From positions 7,626,001 to 7,690,000 of the forward strand of contig NZ_CP092497.1 in assembly GCF_022479115.1 (NCBI RefSeq): a stretch of DNA of 64,000 nt. Reading direction: 5' to 3'. Below, piece after piece: positions 8,914 to 16,714 of the stretch. The stretch's first letter is position 1; every line of letters starts with the position of its first letter. The notes beneath the pieces were generated by a model. The model was given only the letters and a program-made list of their open reading frames with translations. It did no database searches and had not been told where the DNA came from. The stretch is from Amycolatopsis sp. EV170708-02-1 (lineage in GTDB: Bacteria > Actinomycetota > Actinomycetes > Mycobacteriales > Pseudonocardiaceae). The position numbers and the translations under genes were made by a program.

Positions 8914-9603
8914 TCAGGCCGTTGTGGACAACCGGCTCACCCGGTCGAACACGAGCGGCACCGCGACGGCCGGGTTCAGTTCGGCGAGGACCGCTTCCGC
9001 GTCCAAACCGGGCAAGTGGATCCACGCGCTGTCGGCGAAATCCGGGGTCGTGACGCTGATCCGGGCGCAGCGGGCGGGCGGGACCAGCGCGACCCCGAAC
9101 GGCTCGACCACGTTGCGCCACACGGATTGCGAAACGATCATCCCGGCGCCGAACTTGTCGCCCGTCGGATCCGAACGGCACCAGTAGCCCACGGCGTCGT
9201 TGAAGGTGGAGGCGCACAGCAGCCGGGTCAGCGTGATGTACGTGCGGTGGTAGCGGTGGTTGTCCGCCATCGGTCCCATGTGGACCGCCACCCGGGCCCG
9301 CATCGGGACCCTGGCGTAGCGGTTGCGGGTCCGGAGCAGATGGTCCAGGTGGAACGCGACCTCGCAGAGCTGCCCGACGGCGTGGTCCGGATACGCGACC
9401 ATCAGCCCGTCCCCGGTCTCCCGGAAGTGACGCGCTTCCCCCGGGGCGAGCCCGACCGCGTTGAACGAGCGGGAAACCAGCGTTTCCATCTCGGTCTTCA
9501 TCGGGTCCAGCAGGTCGTCGCTGGCCTTGGACGAACCGACGATGTCGACGGAAAGCACGGCGTGGGTGTGCGCGTTGTAATGGCCTGAGGTCAGCACCTG
9601 CAT
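8914..9603 (-). CDS. Class III nucleotidyl cyclase homology-domain protein
   Basis: A 229-residue stand-alone cyclase homology domain. Both metal-binding aspartates of class III cyclases are present: D20 in VLSVDIVGSS and D65 in RETGDGLMVAYP. The strand RVAVHMGP (about 104-111) also fits the family. Two specificity features deviate. The base-recognition Lys two residues before the GD turn is replaced by Arg (R61). The transition-state Asn, expected four residues before R127 in ITLTRLL, is missing (Ile). So it could make an unusual cyclic nucleotide or be inactive. ATG 9603 has GGGAGGGG upstream. It lies downstream of a Crp-like regulator and shares a palindromic operator with that regulator's own operon. 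Similar small cyclase-fold proteins are numerous in Streptomyces-type genomes. Confidence 0.75.
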   Translation of the reverse strand: MQVLTSGHYNAHTHAVLSVDIVGSSKASDDLLDPMKTEMETLVSRSFNAVGLAPGEARHFRETGDGLMVAYPDHAVGQLCEVAFHLDHLLRTRNRYARVPMRARVAVHMGPMADNHRYHRTYITLTRLLCASTFNDAVGYWCRSDPTGDKFGAGMIVSQSVWRNVVEPFGVALVPPARCARISVTTPDFADSAWIHLPGLDAEAVLAELNPAVAVPLVFDRVSRLSTTA

Positions 9604-9675
9604 CTCTGCGACCCCTCCCCTGATCGGTGAAAACTGGCGGCAGGAAGCAGTGTTCCCACTCCTCACCGGAAGTTC

Positions 9676-9691
9676 TGTTCGGAACCGAACA
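9676..9691. promoter_or_regulatory. Crp-like operator upstream of cyclase-like gene
   Basis: The 16-bp palindrome TGTTCGG AA CCGAACA lies 73 bp upstream of the cyclase-like start. Its layout, TGTTC-N6-GAACA, is the half-site spacing of Crp/Fnr regulators (TGTGA-N6-TCACA). The same half-sites recur at 10855-10870, before the operon that encodes the Crp-like protein. Confidence 0.7.
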
Positions 9692-9724
9692 AAACATGAC
9701 CTCGCGATGGTCAACGCCAGTGAG

Positions 9725-10426
9725 CTAAGTCACACCTTTTTCCGTGATCACCCGCAATGCCTCGCGGTCGATGACGGTGATCGCACGGCGCGAACTGGCC
9801 ACAACTCCCGCCTTCCGGAGCTTGTCCAACGCCTGCGCGACCATGGTCCGGCCCATCGGGATGAACTGCGCGAGTTCGTCCTGGCTCAACGGGATCCCGA
9901 TCCGCCAGCCGGCGGGTGTCCGGATGCCACAGACGTCGACGAGGTAGTCCAGCCGGGTCGCGACCCGCGCCACCGCCTGCGGTTTCCACGATTGGGTCCG
10001 CTGCCGCTGGGCGAGCACGAACCGGCGGGCGACGCTGACGAGCACCTCGCGCATCGCCGCCGGATGATCCAGCAGGAACCGGTTGAACTCGCTCGCCGCG
10101 ATCCGCCGGACGTGCACCTCCTCGATGGCGACCACGTCGGCCATCCGGATCCCGCCCGCGATCACCGCGATCTCGCCGTGCAGATCGCCGGGCACCCCGA
10201 CGTCGAGGATGACCGTCGCACCCATCCGGTCGGCACTGGTCACCTTCACGTAGCCGTGCCGCAGCAGCATGACGAAGTCTCCGGGCTCGCCGGCCCGCAT
10301 CAGCGCCTGTCTGCCCTCGTAGGTCTGCGGGGTTCCCATCTCCAGCAACCGGGCGCGGACGGGTTCGTCCAGTCGCTCCAGGAACGGACGTTCTCTCTCT
10401 TCGGCGGCCTCCTGGCCCAAACCCAC
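9725..10426 (-). CDS. Crp/Fnr-family transcriptional regulator
   Basis: A 233-residue regulator with an N-terminal cyclic-nucleotide-binding fold (about 30-125) and a C-terminal Crp-type winged helix (LSQDELAQFIPMGRTMVAQALDKLRKAGVV, about 180-209). The phosphate-binding cassette is HGEIAVIAGGIRMADV. Glu85 and Arg94, which hold ribose and phosphate in Crp, are present, but the usual Ser/Thr after the Arg is Met95. GTG 10426 is chosen because GGGAGGG lies 7 nt upstream; an ATG at 10552 would overlap the upstream gene by about 100 bp. It follows a small gene by 29 bp, probably as one operon behind the operator at 10855. The likely ligand source is the downstream cyclase-like protein. Confidence 0.9.
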   Translation of the reverse strand: MGLGQEAAEERERPFLERLDEPVRARLLEMGTPQTYEGRQALMRAGEPGDFVMLLRHGYVKVTSADRMGATVILDVGVPGDLHGEIAVIAGGIRMADVVAIEEVHVRRIAASEFNRFLLDHPAAMREVLVSVARRFVLAQRQRTQSWKPQAVARVATRLDYLVDVCGIRTPAGWRIGIPLSQDELAQFIPMGRTMVAQALDKLRKAGVVASSRRAITVIDREALRVITEKGVT

Positions 10427-10455
10427 GAAACACCCTCCCAGGCAGTCGTGAACAC

Positions 10456-10821
10456 CTATCGCGGAGAGTAACCGAGCCGGCCACCCGATCCGGCGGCGGA
10501 ACCGTCGTGGGTGGTGAAGATGCCGAGCCGGACCAGTTCCGATCTGATCCACTCGGCCAGCCGGTGCAACGGCCCGTCCTCGGCCTCGACGAAATAGCTG
10601 TCCACGATCTGGTGTCGCCTATCGGCGTGCTTCGCCGCGTAAAGCAGCGCTGACCGTACCTCCGAAACCTTCAGCGGAGCGACCTTGATCCCTGGAGCGG
10701 GCCGCACGGTGCTTTTGGCGGCCATCACCGCCAGCACGGCCTCCTCCAGGCTGAACCGGTGCTCCACCGGCACGACCACATGTTCCACGCCCTCGACAAC
10801 CCGGCGCCCGATCAACGGCAT
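10456..10821 (-). CDS. Hypothetical 121-residue protein, first gene of the crp-like operon
   Basis: A small soluble protein I do not recognise. The central part (SLEEAVLAVMAAKSTVRPAPGIKV... EVRSALLYAAKHADRRHQIVDSYF) looks alpha-helical with some strands; the tail is Gly/Ser-rich. It begins 33 bp downstream of a Crp-like operator and ends 29 bp before the crp-like start codon, so the two are probably co-transcribed and autoregulated. No clear ribosome site precedes ATG 10821. It is a candidate third component of the cyclase-Crp circuit, but its role is unknown. Confidence 0.65.
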   Translation of the reverse strand: MPLIGRRVVEGVEHVVVPVEHRFSLEEAVLAVMAAKSTVRPAPGIKVAPLKVSEVRSALLYAAKHADRRHQIVDSYFVEAEDGPLHRLAEWIRSELVRLGIFTTHDGSAAGSGGRLGYSPR

Positions 10822-10854
10822 GCTGTCAGATCAGCATGACGCACGGCCGTAGTC

Positions 10855-10870
10855 TGTTCGGCACCGAACA
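10855..10870. promoter_or_regulatory. Crp-like operator upstream of the 121-residue gene and crp-like gene
   Basis: The palindrome TGTTCGG CA CCGAACA has the same half-sites and 2-nt spacer as the one at 9676-9691. It lies 34 bp upstream of ATG 10821 and just after the stop of the upstream membrane-protein gene. This placement suggests autoregulation of the Crp-like protein. Confidence 0.7.
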
Positions 10871-10871
10871 C

Positions 10872-11381
10872 TCAACCCGGTTCGACCGCCCGGAGGGCGT
10901 CTTCGAGCCTTTCCTGGTACAGCCTCATCCGCTGGACGAGCACCACCCCGGCAGGGGTCCCGTCCCGCACGTGTCGCCCCAGCCTGTCGGTGATCTGCTT
11001 CATCTCGTCCCGCAGTTCGTCGACTTCCGGAGTGTTCCGGTTCTTGTGTTCTTCGAGTCGCGCCGCCACCCGCCGGAAGGCTCCGGAAAGCTCCGTCTCG
11101 CCTGGCCGCAGCGTTTCGATGGCCGTCAGCGCCCGGCCGAGCAGGCTGAAGTGGTCGAAGTGGGCGGGCTGCGGCGCACGCTTCTCCCGCACCGGCCTCG
11201 GCCGCCTCCGGTTCAGCACGAAGAACGCGGTTTCGGCCGGGAACAGCACGGCCACCACGGCGACCGCACCGAACAGCCAGGCCTGCGGATGCGGATAGGT
11301 CACGGCGCGGCCGATCATCCCGGCGATCAGGCCGAGCACCACCGCGACGACGTGGAACGGCCGGTTGTCGTGGTCGGCCAT
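10872..11381 (-). CDS. Two-helix membrane protein with cytoplasmic helical domain
   Basis: A 169-residue protein of unknown function. Two transmembrane helices near the N-terminus (about residues 9-27 and 34-56) are followed by a basic linker (RRRPRPVREKR) and a charged, mostly helical cytoplasmic domain (RRVAARLEEHKNRNTPEVDELRDEMKQITDRLGRH). ATG 11381 lies 1 nt after the stop of the upstream VWA gene, so the two are translationally coupled. The tight pairing suggests it works with the VWA lipid- or membrane-anchored protein. I find no enzyme motif. Confidence 0.75.
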   Translation of the reverse strand: MADHDNRPFHVVAVVLGLIAGMIGRAVTYPHPQAWLFGAVAVVAVLFPAETAFFVLNRRRPRPVREKRAPQPAHFDHFSLLGRALTAIETLRPGETELSGAFRRVAARLEEHKNRNTPEVDELRDEMKQITDRLGRHVRDGTPAGVVLVQRMRLYQERLEDALRAVEPG

Positions 11382-11382
11382 G

Positions 11383-13137
11383 TCAGAAGTTGCTGAAGAC
11401 GTTGACGAACATCTTGTCGATGCCGTACGGGTCGACGGCCTGATAGCTGCGGGCCTTGGACTTCTGCGCGATCTCGTCGAGGACGCCGCTGTCGGCCTGC
11501 GCGCCGTAGGCCATGGTGAAGATCCGGACGGAGTTGTCCAGCCGTTCGGCGTCGACGTTCTGCAGCACCTGCTCCCTCGTCCCGGCTTCGGTGTTCTGGC
11601 CGTCGGTCAGGAAGACGACGGCGTTGATGAGATTCGGATCGAACTCGCGCCGCATCTTGCCGTTGGCCGCCATCACCGTCTGGTACAGCGCCGTATCCCC
11701 TTTCGGGGTCAGGTTCTCGACCAGCTGGAGCATCGGGCTGCGGACGTTCTTGACCTTGCCGATCGGCATCTTTTCCTCATACCCGTCCGAGAACGTCCAC
11801 AGCCCGACCTCGTCTTCGGGATGCAGGTACTCGAGCTGTTTCCGGATCGCGGGTTTCAGCAGGGCGATCCGGCTCTCGGAGTACGGCTTGTCCTTGCGGT
11901 TCTTGTCGAACGGCTCGTTCATCGACCCGGACAGGTCCAGTACCAGCAGGATCCGGCCGCGCCGCTGCGTGTACTCCCAGCCGTCCAGCATCTTCTGGAT
12001 CTGCTCGCCGGTGGGGACGCCGATCTTCGGCGGCTCCTGGGTCCCCTGGGCGCCCACGATCCTGGCCAGTTCCGGGCTCGGTTTGCCGTCGGGGTCGCGG
12101 AACCCGAGATCGCGGAACCGGTTCTGCTGGCCGTCCTCCCGCAGGAAGTCGTAGAAGTCCTTGGCCGCGGCCTGCTGCTCCGGCGACGCGCTCGCGGTGA
12201 TCAGGAAGGGGTGGTCGATCAGCATCGTCCCCTCCTTGGGATGCACGGCGACCAGCGGACGCATCGGTGCGACGGGATTCGCGTTCAGCTGCGCCGGATC
12301 CCCGGTCGGCACGCCGCGGTTGTAGAGGTAGACCATCTGCTCCTGCATCGCCATCGCGCTGATGTACGGCGTGGGCTTCTTGCGGTCCTCTTCGTACAGC
12401 GTCTTCAGGAACGCCACCGAATCGTCGCTGTAGTAGGCGACCGACGCCTCGATCCCGCGGACGAACTGCACGGTCTCGGCGGTACCGATCTTGCCGTAGT
12501 CGCCACCGGTCGCGGCGAAGTAGGTCGCGATGGTCGCCGCGAGCCCGGACGTCGACCGCCGCGGATTGTCCTTGCCGAGCGTGAAGTTGCCCCACTTCGC
12601 GTACTCCGCGCCCTTCGAGGCCCAGCCACCGTCCCGGTTCACCTCCAGGACGTCACTCCAGCCGAGGGTCTTTTCCGGCCAGCCCATCGCCTTGGCCATC
12701 GGTTCCGGCATCGCGATCACCATCGGGCTGGTCGCGAGCGACGTCTTCGGCCCGGATTTGATCCTCTCGCCCTTCCCGCGCTGCCGCAGCAGATCGAGCC
12801 AGAGCGACGAGCTCGGCAGCCAGACCTGGGGCTCGGGCTGGTGCTGGTCGATGTCGTTCCAGCCGTCGGCGATGAGGTCGAGCGTGGCACCCGAGGTCTT
12901 CTTGTGCGCCTCGACCTTCGCGCACTTGCCGCCGTCGAACGTCCGCCCGGTGTCGTTGTACCGCCCGGCCAGCTCGGCGATCAGATCGCCCTTCTCCGTG
13001 GAGGAACTGGTGACCAGCCGGACGCAATCGGTCCTGGCCGCGTTCGACGGCGCGGCCACCGTGGTCGCGAGCAGAACGATCACGAGCGTCCCGACGAGCG
13101 CGCCGAAGACGAGCGAAAGCCAGCCTGATCTCCGCAT
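11383..13137 (-). CDS. Solute-binding fold fused to von Willebrand A domain
   Basis: A 584-residue extracytoplasmic protein. Residues 7-28 are a signal anchor. Residues 38-380 resemble a bacterial extracellular solute-binding domain (SBP_bac_11-like; LVTSSSTEKGDLIAELAGRYND at the start). Residues 395-584 form a VWA domain with an intact metal-ion site: D401-S403-S405 in DLSGSMN, T482 and D512 in FLTDGQN. Such fusions occur in actinobacteria; the VWA probably binds a protein partner and the SBP part a ligand, but no transporter genes are adjacent. It is coupled to the membrane protein downstream and lies 37 bp after the WD40-KAP gene, so the three may be one unit. Confidence 0.85.
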   Translation of the reverse strand: MRRSGWLSLVFGALVGTLVIVLLATTVAAPSNAARTDCVRLVTSSSTEKGDLIAELAGRYNDTGRTFDGGKCAKVEAHKKTSGATLDLIADGWNDIDQHQPEPQVWLPSSSLWLDLLRQRGKGERIKSGPKTSLATSPMVIAMPEPMAKAMGWPEKTLGWSDVLEVNRDGGWASKGAEYAKWGNFTLGKDNPRRSTSGLAATIATYFAATGGDYGKIGTAETVQFVRGIEASVAYYSDDSVAFLKTLYEEDRKKPTPYISAMAMQEQMVYLYNRGVPTGDPAQLNANPVAPMRPLVAVHPKEGTMLIDHPFLITASASPEQQAAAKDFYDFLREDGQQNRFRDLGFRDPDGKPSPELARIVGAQGTQEPPKIGVPTGEQIQKMLDGWEYTQRRGRILLVLDLSGSMNEPFDKNRKDKPYSESRIALLKPAIRKQLEYLHPEDEVGLWTFSDGYEEKMPIGKVKNVRSPMLQLVENLTPKGDTALYQTVMAANGKMRREFDPNLINAVVFLTDGQNTEAGTREQVLQNVDAERLDNSVRIFTMAYGAQADSGVLDEIAQKSKARSYQAVDPYGIDKMFVNVFSNF

Positions 13138-13174
13138 GCGCCGCCCCCTAGCCGTCGTAGGCGGGCAAGTGTAG

Positions 13175-15794
13175 CTACAACGTGGATCCCGGTTCCGACT
13201 CCTCGGTCACCAGATCGTAGGTTTCGAAACTGAAGCGCGCGAGAGTGCCCACCCAATTCCGGTAAACCTGTAGATCATCGAAGGATTCGACGTCTAGCCG
13301 CCATTCAGGTGGAAAGGCGTCACGCGACGATTCCCCGGCGGAAAGCGCGATGAACGTCGCACGTGCGGCGTCCGGATCGGCGACCAGCAGAGCCAGCAGG
13401 ACGAGCACCGCGCGATAGGGGCCGCCGACGAACGCCTCCAGTTCGACGTCCGGGATTCCGATGCGGACGAGCCGGTAGAGGTTGACCAGTTTCCGGATCT
13501 CGCGCGGCGTGTTCAGCCTTTTCCGCAGCACGTGGACGAAATCGCGTTCGACCTCGGTGAGCCGCAACCGATCCGGCCGCATGTTGTAGAACGTCGGCGG
13601 GGGCGTGTCCTGGACCACGACCTCCTCCTGTTCACCGCGTTCGGGGAGCTCTCGTCTTCCGGCCATTCTTCGTGCGCGGGTGTGGCCGGTTCCCGTTCTT
13701 CGATCGGCATCAGGGCGTCGATCAGTTCGTCCGCCGCGTTTCCCATGGGGCGCAGGGCGAACACGATCTGGAAGATCTTGTCGAGGTACTCCGTCGGGCT
13801 CGTCTCCCCCGCGCCGAACAGCTCTTCGTGGTGCTGGTCGAGACATCGCCGCAACCACCGCGGGTCGACGGCCACCACCACGACGAACGCGGGCAGGGCC
13901 AGCAGCAGATGGACCGCGGCCAGCACTTCGATCACCTTCGACGGCGGGCAGCGGTCGAGGTCGTCGATGTAGAGCACGATCCGCTCCAGCGGCGGCTTGC
14001 CCTTGCCGCCGGTCAGCAGCCATTGCTCCCGCGCGTCGGCCAGATCCGCGCTCAGGTCCGCGAGATCCTCGCGGACCCGGGCGAAAACCCCTTGGTAGTC
14101 CCCGTATCTACCGGCCTTCGCCTCCTCGATCAGATCGCCGAGCCTGCCGGCCGCGTCCAGCCGCCGGAGCCGTTCCTCGGTCTCCCGCACCTCGGTCTCG
14201 AACCGCTCCTCGCGTTTGTCGACGTCGTGCCGCAGTTTGTCCAATATGGACTTGACCGGCGCGAGCGCGGCCCTGGCGGTGGTGAGCGCCGGGGTCAGCA
14301 CGGCACCGAGCGCGACGACGGCGCCCGCGGCGGCGAGAATCGCGTTGTGCCACAAGGCCCATCCGGTGATCGCCGCGGCGATGCCGAGCACTCCCGCCAC
14401 CGCGTAGCCGGCGACCGCGAGCCGTCGACGCCGCCGTTCGGCGCGGTCCACCCCGGACACCAAGAGCCGCCAACGCCACGTGAGCGGAGAGTCCGCCTTG
14501 ACGGCTTTCAGCCCGGCGAGCCGGGCCCGCAACTCTTCGCGTTCGGCGTGGACCTCACCGGCGTCCGCGTGCGCCTCGGGCGCCCCGAGGTTGCGGAACA
14601 GATGGTCCACCAGGCCGACCCACAGATGGTCGTCGTGGTACTGCCAGGCGTTGAACCGGATCTGCCGGATCTCACCGGCGAACACGCTGTTGGCGGCGTC
14701 GCCGCGGGACCGGTGGGCCAGTTCGGCCACCCGGTCCGTCACCTGCCGGACGAAGCTCGACTTGCCGGAACCCCAGGGCCCCAGCAGTGCGACGCACAGG
14801 GGCGGGCTGGTCTCGCGGTCGGCGATGACCGCGGCGAGGGTGCGCACGTCGTCGTGGAAGCCGATCAGGTCGACCGGGCTTTCGACGTCGGGCGTGATCC
14901 GCGGCCGCGCCCTGCCCGGTTTGGGCTCGACGAAACCGGTGCCGTCGATCTGGTTGCCGAAGCGGTCCCACACCCGGATCGTGCGGTCGTCCCCGACCGT
15001 GACGATCTTCTCGTTGCCCGCGGTGCAGGCGATCGCCCAGACGTTCCCTTGATGTCCCTCGAGGAGCGTGTACTCCCGCGGATCGTCGATCTCACGGACG
15101 CGGACCTCGCCGTCGGAACCACCCGAGAGCACCAGTTTGCCGTCCGCGCCGAAGGCCAGCGCCCGCACCACCCCGGCGTGCGCGGGGAAGACGAGGGCGG
15201 GTTCGCCGTTGCGTCCCCACAACCGGACCGTCTCGCCGTCGGCGGACAGCACCCGCTCGCCGTCGGGCGAGATCGCGATCACGTGGATCGCGCTCACCCC
15301 ACCGAACCGGTAGTGGGAAACGACTTCCCTGTTCCACACCCGCACGCCGCCGGCGTCGTCCCCGGCGACGACGAACCCGCCGTCCGGGGTCATCGCGACC
15401 GATTCGACCTCCGTGCCGCCGGTGCGCAGACCGCGCACCGTCCCGCCGTCCAGCCGCCGAACCTCGATGGCGCTCCCCGCGCCCGACACGACGACATCCT
15501 TCGCCACCGCGACCGCCACGGCCCGCTTCGTGGTCTGGACCTCCGGGGGATGCGCCTCGGCGCCGGTGATGCGCCAGCGCCGCACCGTCGCCCCATCGCA
15601 ACCGACCACGTACTGACCCGAGATACCCACCGCCAGCACCGGCCGTTCATGGCCGCTCAGCGTGAATCGCTGCTTCCCCGTCTCCAGGTCCCAGACGCGG
15701 ACCGTCCGGTCCGCACCCCGGTGACCAGCAGGTTCCCCTTCACCGCGACCGCGAGGATCGGTTCTTCGTGTCCGGTGAAACGTGCCGTCGTCAT
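13175..15794 (-). pseudogene. WD40-KAP family P-loop NTPase, interrupted by two frameshifts
   Basis: Three reading frames together encode one protein of about 873 residues. It starts at ATG 15794 (MTTARFTGHEEPILAV), then a WD40 beta-propeller (repeats such as IRVWDRFGNQ and HQGNVWAIACTAG), a Walker A (LLGPWGSGKSSF, near 14770), two membrane helices (VAGVLGIAAAITGWALW and a following one) and a Walker B (IVLYIDDLDRCPP). The tail is NMRPDRLRLTEVERDFVHVLRKRLNTPREIRKLVNLYRLV. KAP NTPases are membrane-associated ATPases; one founder, PifA, excludes phage. Two one-base deficits break the frame, one at a CCCC run (15716-15719) and one near GGGG (13643-13646). Adding one base at each run restores continuous family-like sequence. 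The gene may therefore be intact in the organism. Confidence 0.8.
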
Positions 15795-15930
15795 AACGGC
15801 ACAGTCTTCCGGTCGCGTCAAGATCATGGTTAACGACAGACGACTATCGGCGGGTACCCCGGGCCCCGCGAAGGGTTCAGTGTCGAAACCGCTCCGAAAT
15901 TCCAGCACGCCTTAACGCGAGGAGTTCAAC

Positions 15931-16482
15931 GTGCTTCGACGTACCTTCGCCGCGGTGCTCACCGGCGCCGCGCTCTCCGTCTCGGTGCTCTCGGCACCCT
16001 CCGCCGGCGCCGCCGAGATCATGGCGACCACCCTGACCTACGACGACAGCCAGGCCGCGGAGTTCAAGGACGCGGTGGCCGCCGGCGTCAACGTCTGGAA
16101 CACCAACGTCACCAACGTCCGCATCGTGAAGGCGACGCCGGGCCAGCGGGTCAACATCCGGGTCATCGCCGACAACGGCTGGCCGCGCGCCACGCTCGGG
16201 CCGGTCCGTCCCGGCGGCACGGTCACCGTGTGGATGGGCAGGCAGGCCGTCCAGCAGGGCTATCACACGCCCCGGATCGCTTCCCACGAACTCGGGCACA
16301 GCCTCGGCCTGCCCGACGTGAAGCCCGGCCCGTGCTCGTCGCTGATGTCCGGCTCGACCGGCGGGGTCAGCTGCACCAACGTGAACCCCAACGCCCAGGA
16401 AAAGGCCAGGGTCCAGCAGCTCTACGCCGGCACCGCCGTGCAGAGCGCCGACGCGGGCAAGGTCCTCGCGGAAATCGGCTGA
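15931..16482 (+). CDS. Snapalysin-family secreted metalloprotease (M7)
   Basis: A 183-residue secreted zinc protease. The signal peptide spans about residues 1-28 (LRRTFAAVLTGAALSVSVLSAPSAGAA). The mature part carries SHELGHSLGLPD, the HExxHxxGxxD zinc site of snapalysins, with a later PCSSLMSG loop that supplies the Met-turn. Two cysteines may form a disulfide. Size and motif match Streptomyces small neutral protease. The GTG start at 15931 has GAGGAG 7 nt upstream. It is divergent from the KAP gene, and a bidirectional terminator follows. It is probably an extracellular nutritional or matrix protease. Confidence 0.92.
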   Translation: MLRRTFAAVLTGAALSVSVLSAPSAGAAEIMATTLTYDDSQAAEFKDAVAAGVNVWNTNVTNVRIVKATPGQRVNIRVIADNGWPRATLGPVRPGGTVTVWMGRQAVQQGYHTPRIASHELGHSLGLPDVKPGPCSSLMSGSTGGVSCTNVNPNAQEKARVQQLYAGTAVQSADAGKVLAEIG

Positions 16483-16489
16483 TCCCCGC

Positions 16490-16520
16490 GCCAGGGGGTG
16501 CCCGCCCGGCACCCCCTGGC
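16490..16520. terminator. Bidirectional hairpin terminator
   Basis: A perfect 13-bp stem (GCCAGGGGGTGCC / GGCACCCCCTGGC) with a 5-nt loop lies between the convergent protease and ferredoxin genes, 8 and 10 bp from their stops. Confidence 0.8.
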
Positions 16521-16529
16521 CCGGTCCCC

Positions 16530-16709
16530 CTACGCGTTCGCCGTGATCGCCGCCGCCGGGCACAACTGCACGGCGTCGCCGATCTCGGCCGGTTCCGGAT
16601 CCAGCAACCGGACCCGGCCGTCCTCCTCGTCCTGTTCGAACACCTCGGGCGCGGTCAGTACGCACATTCCGGCGCCCACACAGCGTTCCCGGTCCACTTC
16701 GAGCCTCAT
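16530..16709 (-). CDS. Ferredoxin, 3Fe-4S type, P450 partner
   Basis: A 59-residue ferredoxin. Cluster cysteines are C10 (RCVGAGMC), C16 and the C-terminal C-P pair (LCPAAAI). The middle position of the usual four is not Cys, as in the 3Fe-4S ferredoxins that serve actinobacterial P450s. ATG 16709 lies 5 bp after the P450 stop, so the two are one operon and this is almost certainly the P450's electron donor. An upstream in-frame extension exists but would overlap the P450 without ferredoxin character. Confidence 0.93.
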   Translation of the reverse strand: MRLEVDRERCVGAGMCVLTAPEVFEQDEEDGRVRLLDPEPAEIGDAVQLCPAAAITANA

Positions 16710-16714
16710 CGCGA

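Noticed and set aside
13175..14023. 282-residue frame considered as a separate gene after the KAP gene
   Set aside because: Its first half is antisense-like noise in the wrong frame; only its C-terminal half is real and it continues the KAP protein after a one-base shift.
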